DNA of 35,247 bases from Fimbriiglobus sp. (GTDB taxonomy: Bacteria; Planctomycetota; Planctomycetia; Gemmatales; Gemmataceae), in NCBI GenBank assembly GCA_025362195.1, contig JANYHV010000076.1, forward strand, positions 1 through 35,247. Reading direction: 5' to 3'. Under the pieces are notes generated by a model. It was not told where the DNA came from, did no database searches, and saw nothing but the letters and a program-made list of their open reading frames with translations. The position numbers and the translations under genes were made by a program. Position 1 is the stretch's first letter. Each line of letters opens with the position of its first letter. This document shows, piece after piece, positions 16,692 to 23,863 of this stretch.

Positions 16692-16859
16692 GGCTCCGCC
16701 GCAGGCGACTCGTGTTAGCCCGACGCGCTAGCGAGGGTCGATGGGTCGTTGACGGTATTCGGGGTCGTGGACCGTACGGTCATCGACGGCCAACCTTACC
16801 CTCGACCGCTCGACCCTCGCTAGCGCGTCGGGCTAACACGAGTCGCCTGCGGCGGAGCC
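16692..16859. repeat. 168-bp inverted-repeat element, copy A
   Basis: Perfect 50-bp arms (16692-16741 and 16810-16859) surround a 68-nt loop. The arms begin GGCTCCGCCGCAGGCGACTC and contain TTAGCCCGACGCGCTAGC. The loop shares GGTCGTTGAC, TTCGGGGTCGT and CCCTCGACCGCTCG with copy B. Any ORF across it (giving 'ARPSLARRA') is spurious. Copies A and B also share CCGAAAACCT just outside the right arm. Confidence 0.95.
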
Positions 16860-17159
16860 GAAAACCTGGCCGGAGCGCCCGCAACGACTCCGCTTTTGCG
16901 TCGCCGGTGAACTGGTTCGAGAAGGCTCGCGGGAGACCGGACGCCGGTTCGACTTGGGACGACGTGAAGGCCCGACTGCGGGCGCAGTCGTGACCTTAAC
17001 CCTCACCCTGACACGGCGGTCGTCTCGCCCAAATCATCTCGCGGTGGGGACTAATGAAGGGTTCGTGAAAATTGCGTGGGATGTCGTCCTCGATTGTAGT
17101 ACGGTAGTGACGGGGTTGATTCGTCCCCCCTTTCTCTCCCCTCTTTCCCGAGGTCCGCA
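16860..17159. other. Gap with a possible gene remnant, upstream of the DUF1559 gene
   Basis: No complete gene is seen. Positions about 16906-16993 read, on the plus strand, as NWFEKARGRPDAGSTWDDVKAR and a few more residues before a stop, which resembles the C-terminus of 'putative addiction module' antitoxins (TIGR02574-like, with W-x-x-V-K-A-R-L); its 5' part would have been lost at the repeat. Further on, TTGCGT (17072-17077) 17 nt before TGTAGT (17095-17100) is a weak promoter candidate for the next gene. Confidence 0.3.
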
Positions 17160-18134
17160 ATGCGTTCGCCAACTCTCCACACCGGCGTCCGGCGGGGGTT
17201 CACGCTGATCGAACTGCTCGTCGTCATCGCCATCATCGCCATCCTGATCGGGCTGTTGTTGCCGGCCGTCCAGAAGGTCCGCGAGGCCGCGGCGCGGGCG
17301 CAGAGCCAGAACAACATGAAGCAACTCGGCATCGCCTGCCACGCCTGCAACGACCAGTACGGGACGCTGCCGATCGTCTGGACGGCGTGGTGGTCGAACC
17401 CGGCCCTCGCGCCGGCCTGGGCCGGCCCGGACCAGTGGTACTCCGGGCCGTACATGTCCACCGGCGAGGAGCGCGAAGTCTTCCGCTTCCTCTGCCCGTT
17501 CGTCGAGCAGGGCAACCTGGACACGGCCATCGCCGCGGTCAACTGGTACGACTCGCCGGCCAAGGTGCCGGTGAAGACCTTCTTCGCCCCGGCGGACGAC
17601 TCGATCAGCTTCACGCAGAACGGCATGCAGGACTGGCAGGTGAACTGGAACCCCGGCGTCACGCGGAAGTTCCCGGCGACCAACTACGCGGTCAACATCG
17701 AGGTGTTCGGCAGCACGTCGGCCGACATCAACAACCGGTACCGGGTCAAGAACTACACGAACCCGTACAAGCTCTCGACGATCCCGGACGGCACGTCGAA
17801 CACGATTTTGATGGCCGAGAAGCGGGTGAGCTGCCCGCTCGCGTCGCCGCCGTTCGCCAGCAACTGGAACGGCCGGCAGACGACCCTCTGGGTCGCCGGG
17901 CCGTACGACTGGCCGAACTTTCACCTCTTCGATACCCGCCGGTACGGCCGCTTCCAGGGGACCAACACGGCCATGAATTGCGACCCGTACAAGCCCCACG
18001 CGCTCGGCGCGGGCGGCATGTTCGTGCTCCTCGGCGACGGGTCCGTGCGGAGCGTGAACAACGGCATGAGCGACGCGACCTTCCTGACCGCGTGCGTGCC
18101 CAACGACGGCGCGGTCCTCGGCGCGGACTGGTAA
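17160..18134 (+). CDS. DUF1559 protein with prepilin-type N-terminus
   Basis: A 324-residue member of the very large planctomycete DUF1559 family. The N-terminus [20 protein letters not shown] (about residues 13-32) is a type IV prepilin / type II pseudopilin signal: cleavage is expected after Gly13, and the hydrophobic helix is followed by [14 protein letters not shown]. The C-terminal part has the family marks [12 protein letters not shown] and [13 protein letters not shown]. These proteins are presumed pseudopilin-like envelope components, but their role is unproven. The downstream lipoprotein gene lies 128 nt away, a pairing often seen with DUF1559 genes. Confidence 0.92.
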   Translation: MRSPTLHTGVRRGFTLIELLVVIAIIAILIGLLLPAVQKVREAAARAQSQNNMKQLGIACHACNDQYGTLPIVWTAWWSNPALAPAWAGPDQWYSGPYMSTGEEREVFRFLCPFVEQGNLDTAIAAVNWYDSPAKVPVKTFFAPADDSISFTQNGMQDWQVNWNPGVTRKFPATNYAVNIEVFGSTSADINNRYRVKNYTNPYKLSTIPDGTSNTILMAEKRVSCPLASPPFASNWNGRQTTLWVAGPYDWPNFHLFDTRRYGRFQGTNTAMNCDPYKPHALGAGGMFVLLGDGSVRSVNNGMSDATFLTACVPNDGAVLGADW

Positions 18135-18262
18135 CCCCGGCCCGCACCCTCCCGCCGACCGCGGGACCCGCCCCGCCGCCCGACCCGGCGGCGTCGGGCG
18201 GTCCCCCGCTACGCCCACGTCCGCCCCACCCCCACCCTCACGTCCCGCCCCGAGGTGTCCCC

Positions 18263-18721
18263 ATGCGCCCGCGCTTATTCTGCACGTCGGTCTTCGCCGC
18301 CGGGCTGCTCGCCCTCGCCGGCTGCACCGGTTCCCCCCCGGAGCCGCCGACCGGCGACGTGTCCGGCACCGTGACCACGGGCGGCACCAAGCTGACCGGC
18401 GGCAGCATCAAATTCACCCCCGCCGGCGGCGGCACGGCGGTCGCCGCGACCGTCGGCTACGAGGGCACGTACCGGACCACGGTCCTGCCCCCCGGCGACT
18501 ACACCGTGACCGTCGAGACGGCATTCCTGGGCAAGCTGTACAAGATCGGGGGCAGCATCTCCGCCGCGCCGCCCGAGAAGCGGGACAAGTCGGCCGCGAA
18601 GAAGGCCGACCCCGGGCCGACCACCGTGCAGGTGCCCAAGAAGTACGAGAAAGTGGCCGAAACGACGCTCAAATTGACGGTCAAGCCGGGCGTCCAGGTC
18701 GCCGACTTCGATTGCCCGTAG
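18263..18721 (+). CDS. Small lipoprotein, carboxypeptidase-regulatory-like fold
   Basis: A 152-residue exported protein. The signal sequence ends in the lipobox LALAGC, with Cys20 as the probable lipidated residue. The mature part reads as one beta-sandwich domain (DVSGTVTTGGTKLTGGSIKF, then YRTTVLPPGDYTVTVET), like the CarboxypepD_reg / transthyretin-like domains found next to DUF1559 genes in planctomycetes. A Lys/Asp/Pro-rich insertion lies at about 98-118. No enzymatic residues are evident. It is probably cotranscribed with the DUF1559 gene upstream. Confidence 0.8.
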   Translation: MRPRLFCTSVFAAGLLALAGCTGSPPEPPTGDVSGTVTTGGTKLTGGSIKFTPAGGGTAVAATVGYEGTYRTTVLPPGDYTVTVETAFLGKLYKIGGSISAAPPEKRDKSAAKKADPGPTTVQVPKKYEKVAETTLKLTVKPGVQVADFDCP

Positions 18722-18764
18722 TCGTCCGCACGCCGGGCGGCGGCGGGGCGGGAGAATTTCACGC

Positions 18765-18793
18765 TTGCACGGCAGTCGGTTCGCGGGGATAGT
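18765..18793 (+). promoter_or_regulatory. Candidate promoter of the histidine kinase gene
   Basis: TTGCAC (18765-18770), 17 nt, GATAGT (18788-18793). The predicted start is near 18800, about 36 nt before GTG 18836, which supports that start over the upstream TTG at 18806. Confidence 0.55.
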
Positions 18794-18835
18794 GGCGCGG
18801 AGTGATTGCCCGCTCCTCACCACCCCGGGGCTGCC

Positions 18836-20095
18836 GTGTCACCCCCTCCCGCCTCGGACCTGCCGGCCGATCTGGCGACCGCCCTCGCGGCGGCGGCGGC
18901 CGCGTTGAGCGACCCGGCCGACTCGCTCGACGCGGCCCTGCACCGCGTGTGCGAACTCGCCGCGGCGGCCGTCGGCGTCGAGCGGGCCGGCGTCTGGCTG
19001 CTGACCGAGTCCGGGCGGACCCTGCGGTGCCTGACCGTGTTCGAGCGGTCGCGCGGCCACCACTCGCGGGGCACGACCCTGCGGACGGCCGACTTCCCCG
19101 ACTACTTCGCGGCCCTGACCGGCAGTCCGTCGGTCCCCGCCGCCGACGCCCGACTGGACGCGCGGACGGCCGAGTTGACCGACGCCTACCTGACCCCCCT
19201 GGGCATCGCCGCGATGCTCGACGCGCGGATCGTCTTCGGGCCGGTCGTCCTCGGGGTGCTGTGCCTCGAACACGTCGGCGCTCTCCGGGTCTGGACCGCC
19301 GCCGAACGGCGGTTCGCGGAGGGCCTCGCGGGGCTACTCGCCGACCGCCTGCGCTCCCTGGCCGGGGTCACGGCCCCGGCCCCCCGGGAGCGGGCGCAGC
19401 TCGACCAACTCGCGGCCGGCGTCGCCCACGACTTCAAGAACCTGCTCACCGTCATCCTGGGGTACGCCGACATCCTGAGCCGGCGGGCGACCCTGGCCGA
19501 CGCGGACCGGGACGCCGTCCGCCGCATCGGCGAGGCGGCCGAGCGGGGCAGCGTGCTCGCGGACGACCTGATGCTGATCGCCAGCGACCGGCCGCGGCGG
19601 ACGCGGGTCATCTCGCCGACGCGGGTGATCGAGGCCGCCCTGCCGCTGTTGCGGTCGCTCGTCGGTCCCCGGCACGAGGTGCGGTTCGACGGGAGTGCCC
19701 ACGACGGCCGCGTCTTCCTCGACCCGTCCAGCCTGGAGCGGGTGGTCACCAACCTCGTCCTGAACGCCCGGGACGCCACCCCGGACGGCGGGCCGATTAC
19801 CGTGCGGGTCGAGGACGACATCGGCCCGTTCGAGGGCGACGCCGACCAGCCGTACGACCGCGTCGAGGTGGCCGACCGGGGCACCGGCATCGACCCGGCC
19901 GTCCGCGACCGCCTGTTCGAGCCGTTCGTCTCGACCAAGCCGGCGAGCAAGGGGACCGGCCTCGGCCTGGCCATCGTCAAGCAGATCGTGGACCGCGCCG
20001 GCGGGCTGATCCGGGTGCAGTCGGTCGTCGGCGAGGGGACGACGATTCAAGTCTACCTGCCGCGCATTTCCGCCGACCCGCCGGCGAATTCCTGA
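18836..20095 (+). CDS. Soluble GAF-domain sensor histidine kinase
   Basis: A 419-residue kinase without membrane segments. A GAF-like sensor domain (about 25-175, with VGVERAGVWLL) is followed by the H-box QLAAGVAHDFKNLLTVILGY, with the phospho-acceptor His198, and an ATP-binding HATPase_c domain: N-box NLVLNARDA (306-314), G1 VADRGTGID, F-box FEPFVSTK and G2 GTGLGLAIV. It should sense a cytoplasmic ligand or state and pass phosphate to a response regulator, but no receiver-domain gene is nearby, so it is an orphan here. The next gene, an ECF-sigma fusion, starts 50 nt downstream. GTG 18836 is preferred because the promoter-like sequence lies immediately upstream. Confidence 0.9.
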   Translation: MSPPPASDLPADLATALAAAAAALSDPADSLDAALHRVCELAAAAVGVERAGVWLLTESGRTLRCLTVFERSRGHHSRGTTLRTADFPDYFAALTGSPSVPAADARLDARTAELTDAYLTPLGIAAMLDARIVFGPVVLGVLCLEHVGALRVWTAAERRFAEGLAGLLADRLRSLAGVTAPAPRERAQLDQLAAGVAHDFKNLLTVILGYADILSRRATLADADRDAVRRIGEAAERGSVLADDLMLIASDRPRRTRVISPTRVIEAALPLLRSLVGPRHEVRFDGSAHDGRVFLDPSSLERVVTNLVLNARDATPDGGPITVRVEDDIGPFEGDADQPYDRVEVADRGTGIDPAVRDRLFEPFVSTKPASKGTGLGLAIVKQIVDRAGGLIRVQSVVGEGTTIQVYLPRISADPPANS

Positions 20096-20145
20096 GCGCT
20101 TCCCGCCCCCGGCCGCACTACCTTGTCGGAAGGGGGGCGCGCGGC

Positions 20146-21675
20146 ATGGCGACGGTCGCGGGGTTGTGGCAGACGCTCTTCAAACTCGCCCCCCGGCTCG
20201 CCGGGAGCGACCGCGACCTGCTCGCGCGGTTCGCCGCGACCGGGGACGGGCCGGCGTTCACCGAGTTGGTCCGGCGGCACGGCGGCCTCGTCTGGGCCGT
20301 GTGCCGGCGGCAGTTGCGCGAGCCGGCCGACGCCGAGGACGCCTTCCAGGCGACCTTCCTGGTGCTGGCCGCGAAGCCGCACGCGGTGCGGCGGGCCGAG
20401 TCCCTGGGCGCGTGGCTGCACGGGACCGCGTGGCGGGTCGCGGCCCGGGTCCGCCGCCGCCGCGGCCTCACGCACCCCCCGGTCGATCCCCCGGCCCGGC
20501 CGGACGACCCGAGCCTCCGCGACGCCTTGGCCGCGCTCGACGAGGAACTCGTCCGCCTGCCGGCCAAGTACCGCCGACCGCTGACGGCGTGCTACCTGCT
20601 CGACCGCACGCAGGACGAAGCGGCGGCCGACCTCGGCCTGTCGGTCAGCACCGTGAAGCGGCGACTGGTCACCGGCCGCGAACTCTTGCGGCAGCGGTTG
20701 AGCCGCCGCGGGGTCGAACTCGGCGCAGTCCTGGCCGCGCTGGCCCTCCGAGCGCCGGACGCCCCCGCGCTCCTCGTGCAATCCACCCTGACGGCCGCCA
20801 CCCTCGGCGTCTCGTCGGCCACCGTGTCCCCCCTGGTCCAAGGAGTCCTCGCGATGATGTGGCAGGCTAAACTCAAGGCGTGGGCCGTCGGCCTCGGCCT
20901 GGCGACCGCGACCCTCGGCGGCACCGGCTACCTGGCGACGACCGGCCACGGCCAGGGGCCACCCGCGCCCGGCCCGGGACCGGCGAAGGTCGAGAACCCG
21001 GCGGTGAAGGCCGACGAAAAACCGGCCCCCGTGCCGCCCCCGGCAAAGGGCGAGATCTTCAACGCCGTCGAGGAGTTGCAGTTCGACATCGACCGGGCGA
21101 AGTTGCAGATCCAACGGGCTAACGTGTTGATCGATTTGCAGAATACGATGCAACGCGTGGCACAACTGAGCAGCAGTGAGGTGATGACTGCCACGGCCAC
21201 CGCCCTGCAAGCTAAGGAAGACAAGCTCGTCGCCGAACGCGCGCTCAAGATCGCGGAGCGGAGGTTGGCCGAGGTGAAGGGACAACCGGTCGCGGCGGCG
21301 GACCCGATGAGCGCGGACCTCCGCAAGCTGCGCGAGAAGCGGTTGGAGGCACTGAACGCGTGGTGGAAGTCGCTCGACGACCAGCTCCAAAACGGTATCC
21401 GCGACCAGCTCCAAAACGGTATCCGCGACATCACCGTGGCGACATCGCTGCACCTGGAGGTCGCGGAGAAGTTGACCGGGGCGGAACTCGACCTGGCGAC
21501 GACGGACGCCCAACGGGTCGCGGCCTGGGGGCGACAACGCGACCGGCTCAAGCCGATCCGGACGCGCGTGGAAGGGCGCATCGCCGGAGGCATCGCGGGC
21601 GTCACGGCGATGGCCCAGGTGTCCGACGCCGAACTCGTCGCCGAGATCAAGCTGCTCGAACTCGGGGCGAAGTAA
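20146..21675 (+). CDS. ECF sigma factor fused to a membrane-anchored C-terminal domain
   Basis: A 509-residue protein. Residues 25-105 form sigma region 2 (LARFAATGDGPAFTELVRRH, then DAEDAFQATFLVLA, LGAWLHGTAWRVA) and 132-185 form region 4 with the helix-turn-helix DEAAADLGLSVSTVKRRL. After a linker, one membrane segment (about 244-264) leads to a Pro/Ala stretch and then a charged, helical, probably coiled-coil domain outside the membrane (302-509). This is the planctomycete type of ECF with a C-terminal extension, which may act as a built-in anti-sigma or sensor module. No separate anti-sigma gene is adjacent. A GGAAGG ribosome-binding site precedes ATG 20146. Residues 412-427 are an exact 8-residue tandem duplication. 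Confidence 0.88.
   Translation: MATVAGLWQTLFKLAPRLAGSDRDLLARFAATGDGPAFTELVRRHGGLVWAVCRRQLREPADAEDAFQATFLVLAAKPHAVRRAESLGAWLHGTAWRVAARVRRRRGLTHPPVDPPARPDDPSLRDALAALDEELVRLPAKYRRPLTACYLLDRTQDEAAADLGLSVSTVKRRLVTGRELLRQRLSRRGVELGAVLAALALRAPDAPALLVQSTLTAATLGVSSATVSPLVQGVLAMMWQAKLKAWAVGLGLATATLGGTGYLATTGHGQGPPAPGPGPAKVENPAVKADEKPAPVPPPAKGEIFNAVEELQFDIDRAKLQIQRANVLIDLQNTMQRVAQLSSSEVMTATATALQAKEDKLVAERALKIAERRLAEVKGQPVAAADPMSADLRKLREKRLEALNAWWKSLDDQLQNGIRDQLQNGIRDITVATSLHLEVAEKLTGAELDLATTDAQRVAAWGRQRDRLKPIRTRVEGRIAGGIAGVTAMAQVSDAELVAEIKLLELGAK
21379..21426 (+). repeat. Exact 24-bp tandem duplication in the sigma-fusion gene
   Basis: Units 21379-21402 and 21403-21426 are identical at all 24 positions and encode DQLQNGIR twice, in frame, in the extracytoplasmic helical domain. 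Nucleotide identity suggests a recent slippage event. Confidence 0.95.
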
Positions 21676-21763
21676 CTCGCGTCGAAAAAGTCCCTCTGGT
21701 GCGGCGGCGGGGCGGGCGGTATAGCGCCGGCCGACGACCCGACCCACGGAGGGGGAATTGCCC

Positions 21764-23059
21764 ATGCGACGCCCACTGTTCGCCGCCCTGCTCGGCCTGC
21801 TCGCGGCCCAAACTCCCGCGCCCGCCCAACGCTTCGGCGAGGACCGGCCGGCCCCCGGCACGGCGGCCCCGGCCCCGGTCGCGGCCCCCGCGCCGCCGCC
21901 GGTCGCGGCCGCGCCGCCCGCCGCCTTGCCCAGCTTCCCGACGACGCCCGCGCCGGCGGCGACCCGCACGGTTAGCCGGCCGGCCGCCGTCGCGGAAGCG
22001 CCGCACGAGTGGGCCGTCCGCCCGGAGCACGGCGAGTGGATGATCTGCGTCAAGAGTTACGCCGGCGTGAACGCCCGGGCGCAGGCCGTCGAGCTGGCCG
22101 ACCACATCCGCCGGCAGCACAAGGCGGCGGCGTACCTGTTCGAGCGGAACGGCGAGGACCGGCAGCGGGAGGAACTCCGCCAGGCCAACTTCCGCCAGGC
22201 CAAGGAGGCCGAACTCGCCCCGTTCCTGCGCGTCCAGGACCAGATGAAGGCCGACGCGGTGAAGAAGGGCGTCGAGTACATCGACACGCCGACCGTCTAC
22301 CGCGTGCCGAAGGTCGCCGTCGAGTCGCAGTGGGCCGTCCTCGTCGGCGGGTTCGCCACCGCGGACTTGGCCCGCAAGGCGCTGAACACCGTCCGCGAGT
22401 GGCCGGTGCCGGCCAACGAGAAGCTCATGGACGGGGCCATCGCGTCCCGGGCCGACCAGGGCAAGACGGTCACCGAGGCGACCTACGTCAACCCGTACCG
22501 CAGCGCGCTGGTCTTCCCCAACCCGGCGATCCGCCGGGCCGCGTCCCAGGTCAACGCGGTCGATCCCGCGATCTTCAAGTTGAACGCCGACGAGCCGCTG
22601 AGCCTGCTCCGCTGCCCGAAGGCGTGGACGCTCATCGTCAAGGACTTCAGCGTGCCGACGACGGTCCAGACGAAGGACCAGGACGGCGGCATCATGGCCA
22701 AGCTGTTCGGGGACGCCAACGACCCGGCCAAGATGCTCGACGCGACGGCCAACCAGGCCCGCGAATTGGCCAAGGCGTTGCGGAGCGATTCGATGGAGCG
22801 GGCGGCCAAAATCGGCGCGACGCGGGCCGGGCTGACCCCCCGGCCGCTCGACAGCTACGTCCTGCACCACCGCACGGGCAGCCGGGTGACGGTCGGCCAG
22901 TTCGACGCCCCGGACGACCCCGCGCTGCTCGAAATGCAACGCCTGCTGGCCAACATGTACTTTGAAGTCTGGGACAAGCCGCAGTCGCAGGGCGGCCGCA
23001 AGCTCGACGACCGCCGCATGTTCGACGGCATCACGGTCATGCCGATCCCGAAACAGTAA
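21764..23059 (+). CDS. Exported protein with SPOR-like segments, function unknown
   Basis: A 431-residue protein with a signal sequence (MRRPLFAALLGLLAAQTPAPAQ), an Ala/Pro-rich linker to about residue 75, and a folded part with two or three segments that look like SPOR or similar peptidoglycan-associated folds: EWMICVKSYAGVNARAQAVE, QWAVLVGGFATADLARKAL and AWTLIVKDFSVPT. The resemblance is by eye only. It has a strong GGAGGGGG ribosome-binding site. A TATAGC at 21720-21725 may be a -10 box, though the -35 is poor. It follows the sigma fusion by 88 nt and could be one of its targets or partners. Nothing catalytic is recognised. Confidence 0.7.
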   Translation: MRRPLFAALLGLLAAQTPAPAQRFGEDRPAPGTAAPAPVAAPAPPPVAAAPPAALPSFPTTPAPAATRTVSRPAAVAEAPHEWAVRPEHGEWMICVKSYAGVNARAQAVELADHIRRQHKAAAYLFERNGEDRQREELRQANFRQAKEAELAPFLRVQDQMKADAVKKGVEYIDTPTVYRVPKVAVESQWAVLVGGFATADLARKALNTVREWPVPANEKLMDGAIASRADQGKTVTEATYVNPYRSALVFPNPAIRRAASQVNAVDPAIFKLNADEPLSLLRCPKAWTLIVKDFSVPTTVQTKDQDGGIMAKLFGDANDPAKMLDATANQARELAKALRSDSMERAAKIGATRAGLTPRPLDSYVLHHRTGSRVTVGQFDAPDDPALLEMQRLLANMYFEVWDKPQSQGGRKLDDRRMFDGITVMPIPKQ

Positions 23060-23080
23060 GCACCGCTTTCGACGCTCGAT

Positions 23081-23863
23081 TCAGCCGCCGCGCAGCCGGC
23101 CGAACCAGGTGCGGGCCGGCGGGGTCGGGGCGGGCGGGTTGACCGGCAGGCCCTGCAACAGCGCGACCCCCCAGTGCCCGGCGATCCGGTCGGCGGCGGT
23201 CGCCCCGGCCCACCGGCTCAGGACTTCGACGCCGGCCCGCATCCGGGGGAACCGGCGGCGCAAGTTGTGCCCGTCGCTGCCCAACACGTGAACGACGCCG
23301 CGCTTCGCCCAGTCGCGCAAGGCGACCTCGTCCCGGGCCGTCGGCGGCGCGGCGAGTTCGCTCGCGGTCACTTGAATCAGGCACCCGGCGGCGACGTGCC
23401 GGGCGGTCATCTCGGCGTCGTGCAAGAACTCCGGGTAGCGCTCGGCGTGCGCGATCACGAGGCGGACGCCGTGCGGGGCCAACTCCGCGGCGAGCGGCAG
23501 CAACTCGACGAACAGGCCGGCCGGCATCTCGACAAGCAGGTGCCGGCCGTGGTCCCCAAACGTGAGCAGCCGGCCGGCCCGGAAGTCGGCCGCCGTGTCC
23601 GGCGACACCATCACTTCCCCCGTCGGGTAGACGTGAACCGGCACGCCCGCGGCCGCCAGGTCTTCGACCAGCAGCGCCGCGGCGGCGAGCAGGCGGGCGG
23701 CGTCGTTGAGCGGGTACAGCGGGTTCTGGTGGGCGAGGGCCGTGGCGTGCCGGCCGCCGTCGGCGGCGAGGTCGGCGGCCATCGCCACGGCGGCGTCCCG
23801 CGACTTCGGCCCGTCGTCCAGGCCGGCGAGCAGGTGGACGTGCGTGTCCGCCAGGGGAATCAC
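23081..23863 (-). CDS. PHP-family tyrosine-protein phosphatase, CpsB/YwqE-like
   Basis: A 260-residue PHP-fold metal-dependent phosphatase. The metal ligands are visible: HVH in ADTHVHLLAGLDDGP at the N-terminus, H in VIAHAERYPEF, and D/H in GSDGHN. This is the CpsB/CapC family that removes phosphate from the tyrosine tail of a capsule kinase. The kinase gene is immediately upstream: the GTG start (23863) overlaps the kinase stop TGA (23862-23860) in the sequence GTGA, so translation is coupled. It should act on the Tyr cluster of that kinase and thereby tune polysaccharide export. It ends with a Pro-rich tail (NPPAPTPPARTWFGRLRGG). Confidence 0.88.
   Translation of the reverse strand: MIPLADTHVHLLAGLDDGPKSRDAAVAMAADLAADGGRHATALAHQNPLYPLNDAARLLAAAALLVEDLAAAGVPVHVYPTGEVMVSPDTAADFRAGRLLTFGDHGRHLLVEMPAGLFVELLPLAAELAPHGVRLVIAHAERYPEFLHDAEMTARHVAAGCLIQVTASELAAPPTARDEVALRDWAKRGVVHVLGSDGHNLRRRFPRMRAGVEVLSRWAGATAADRIAGHWGVALLQGLPVNPPAPTPPARTWFGRLRGG

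Noticed and set aside
16679-16993. Small ORF across copy A of the inverted-repeat element
   Set aside because: Its 'SLARRANTSR' type translation is a by-product of the repeat and also appears in copy B; only the last ~30 codons could be a gene remnant.
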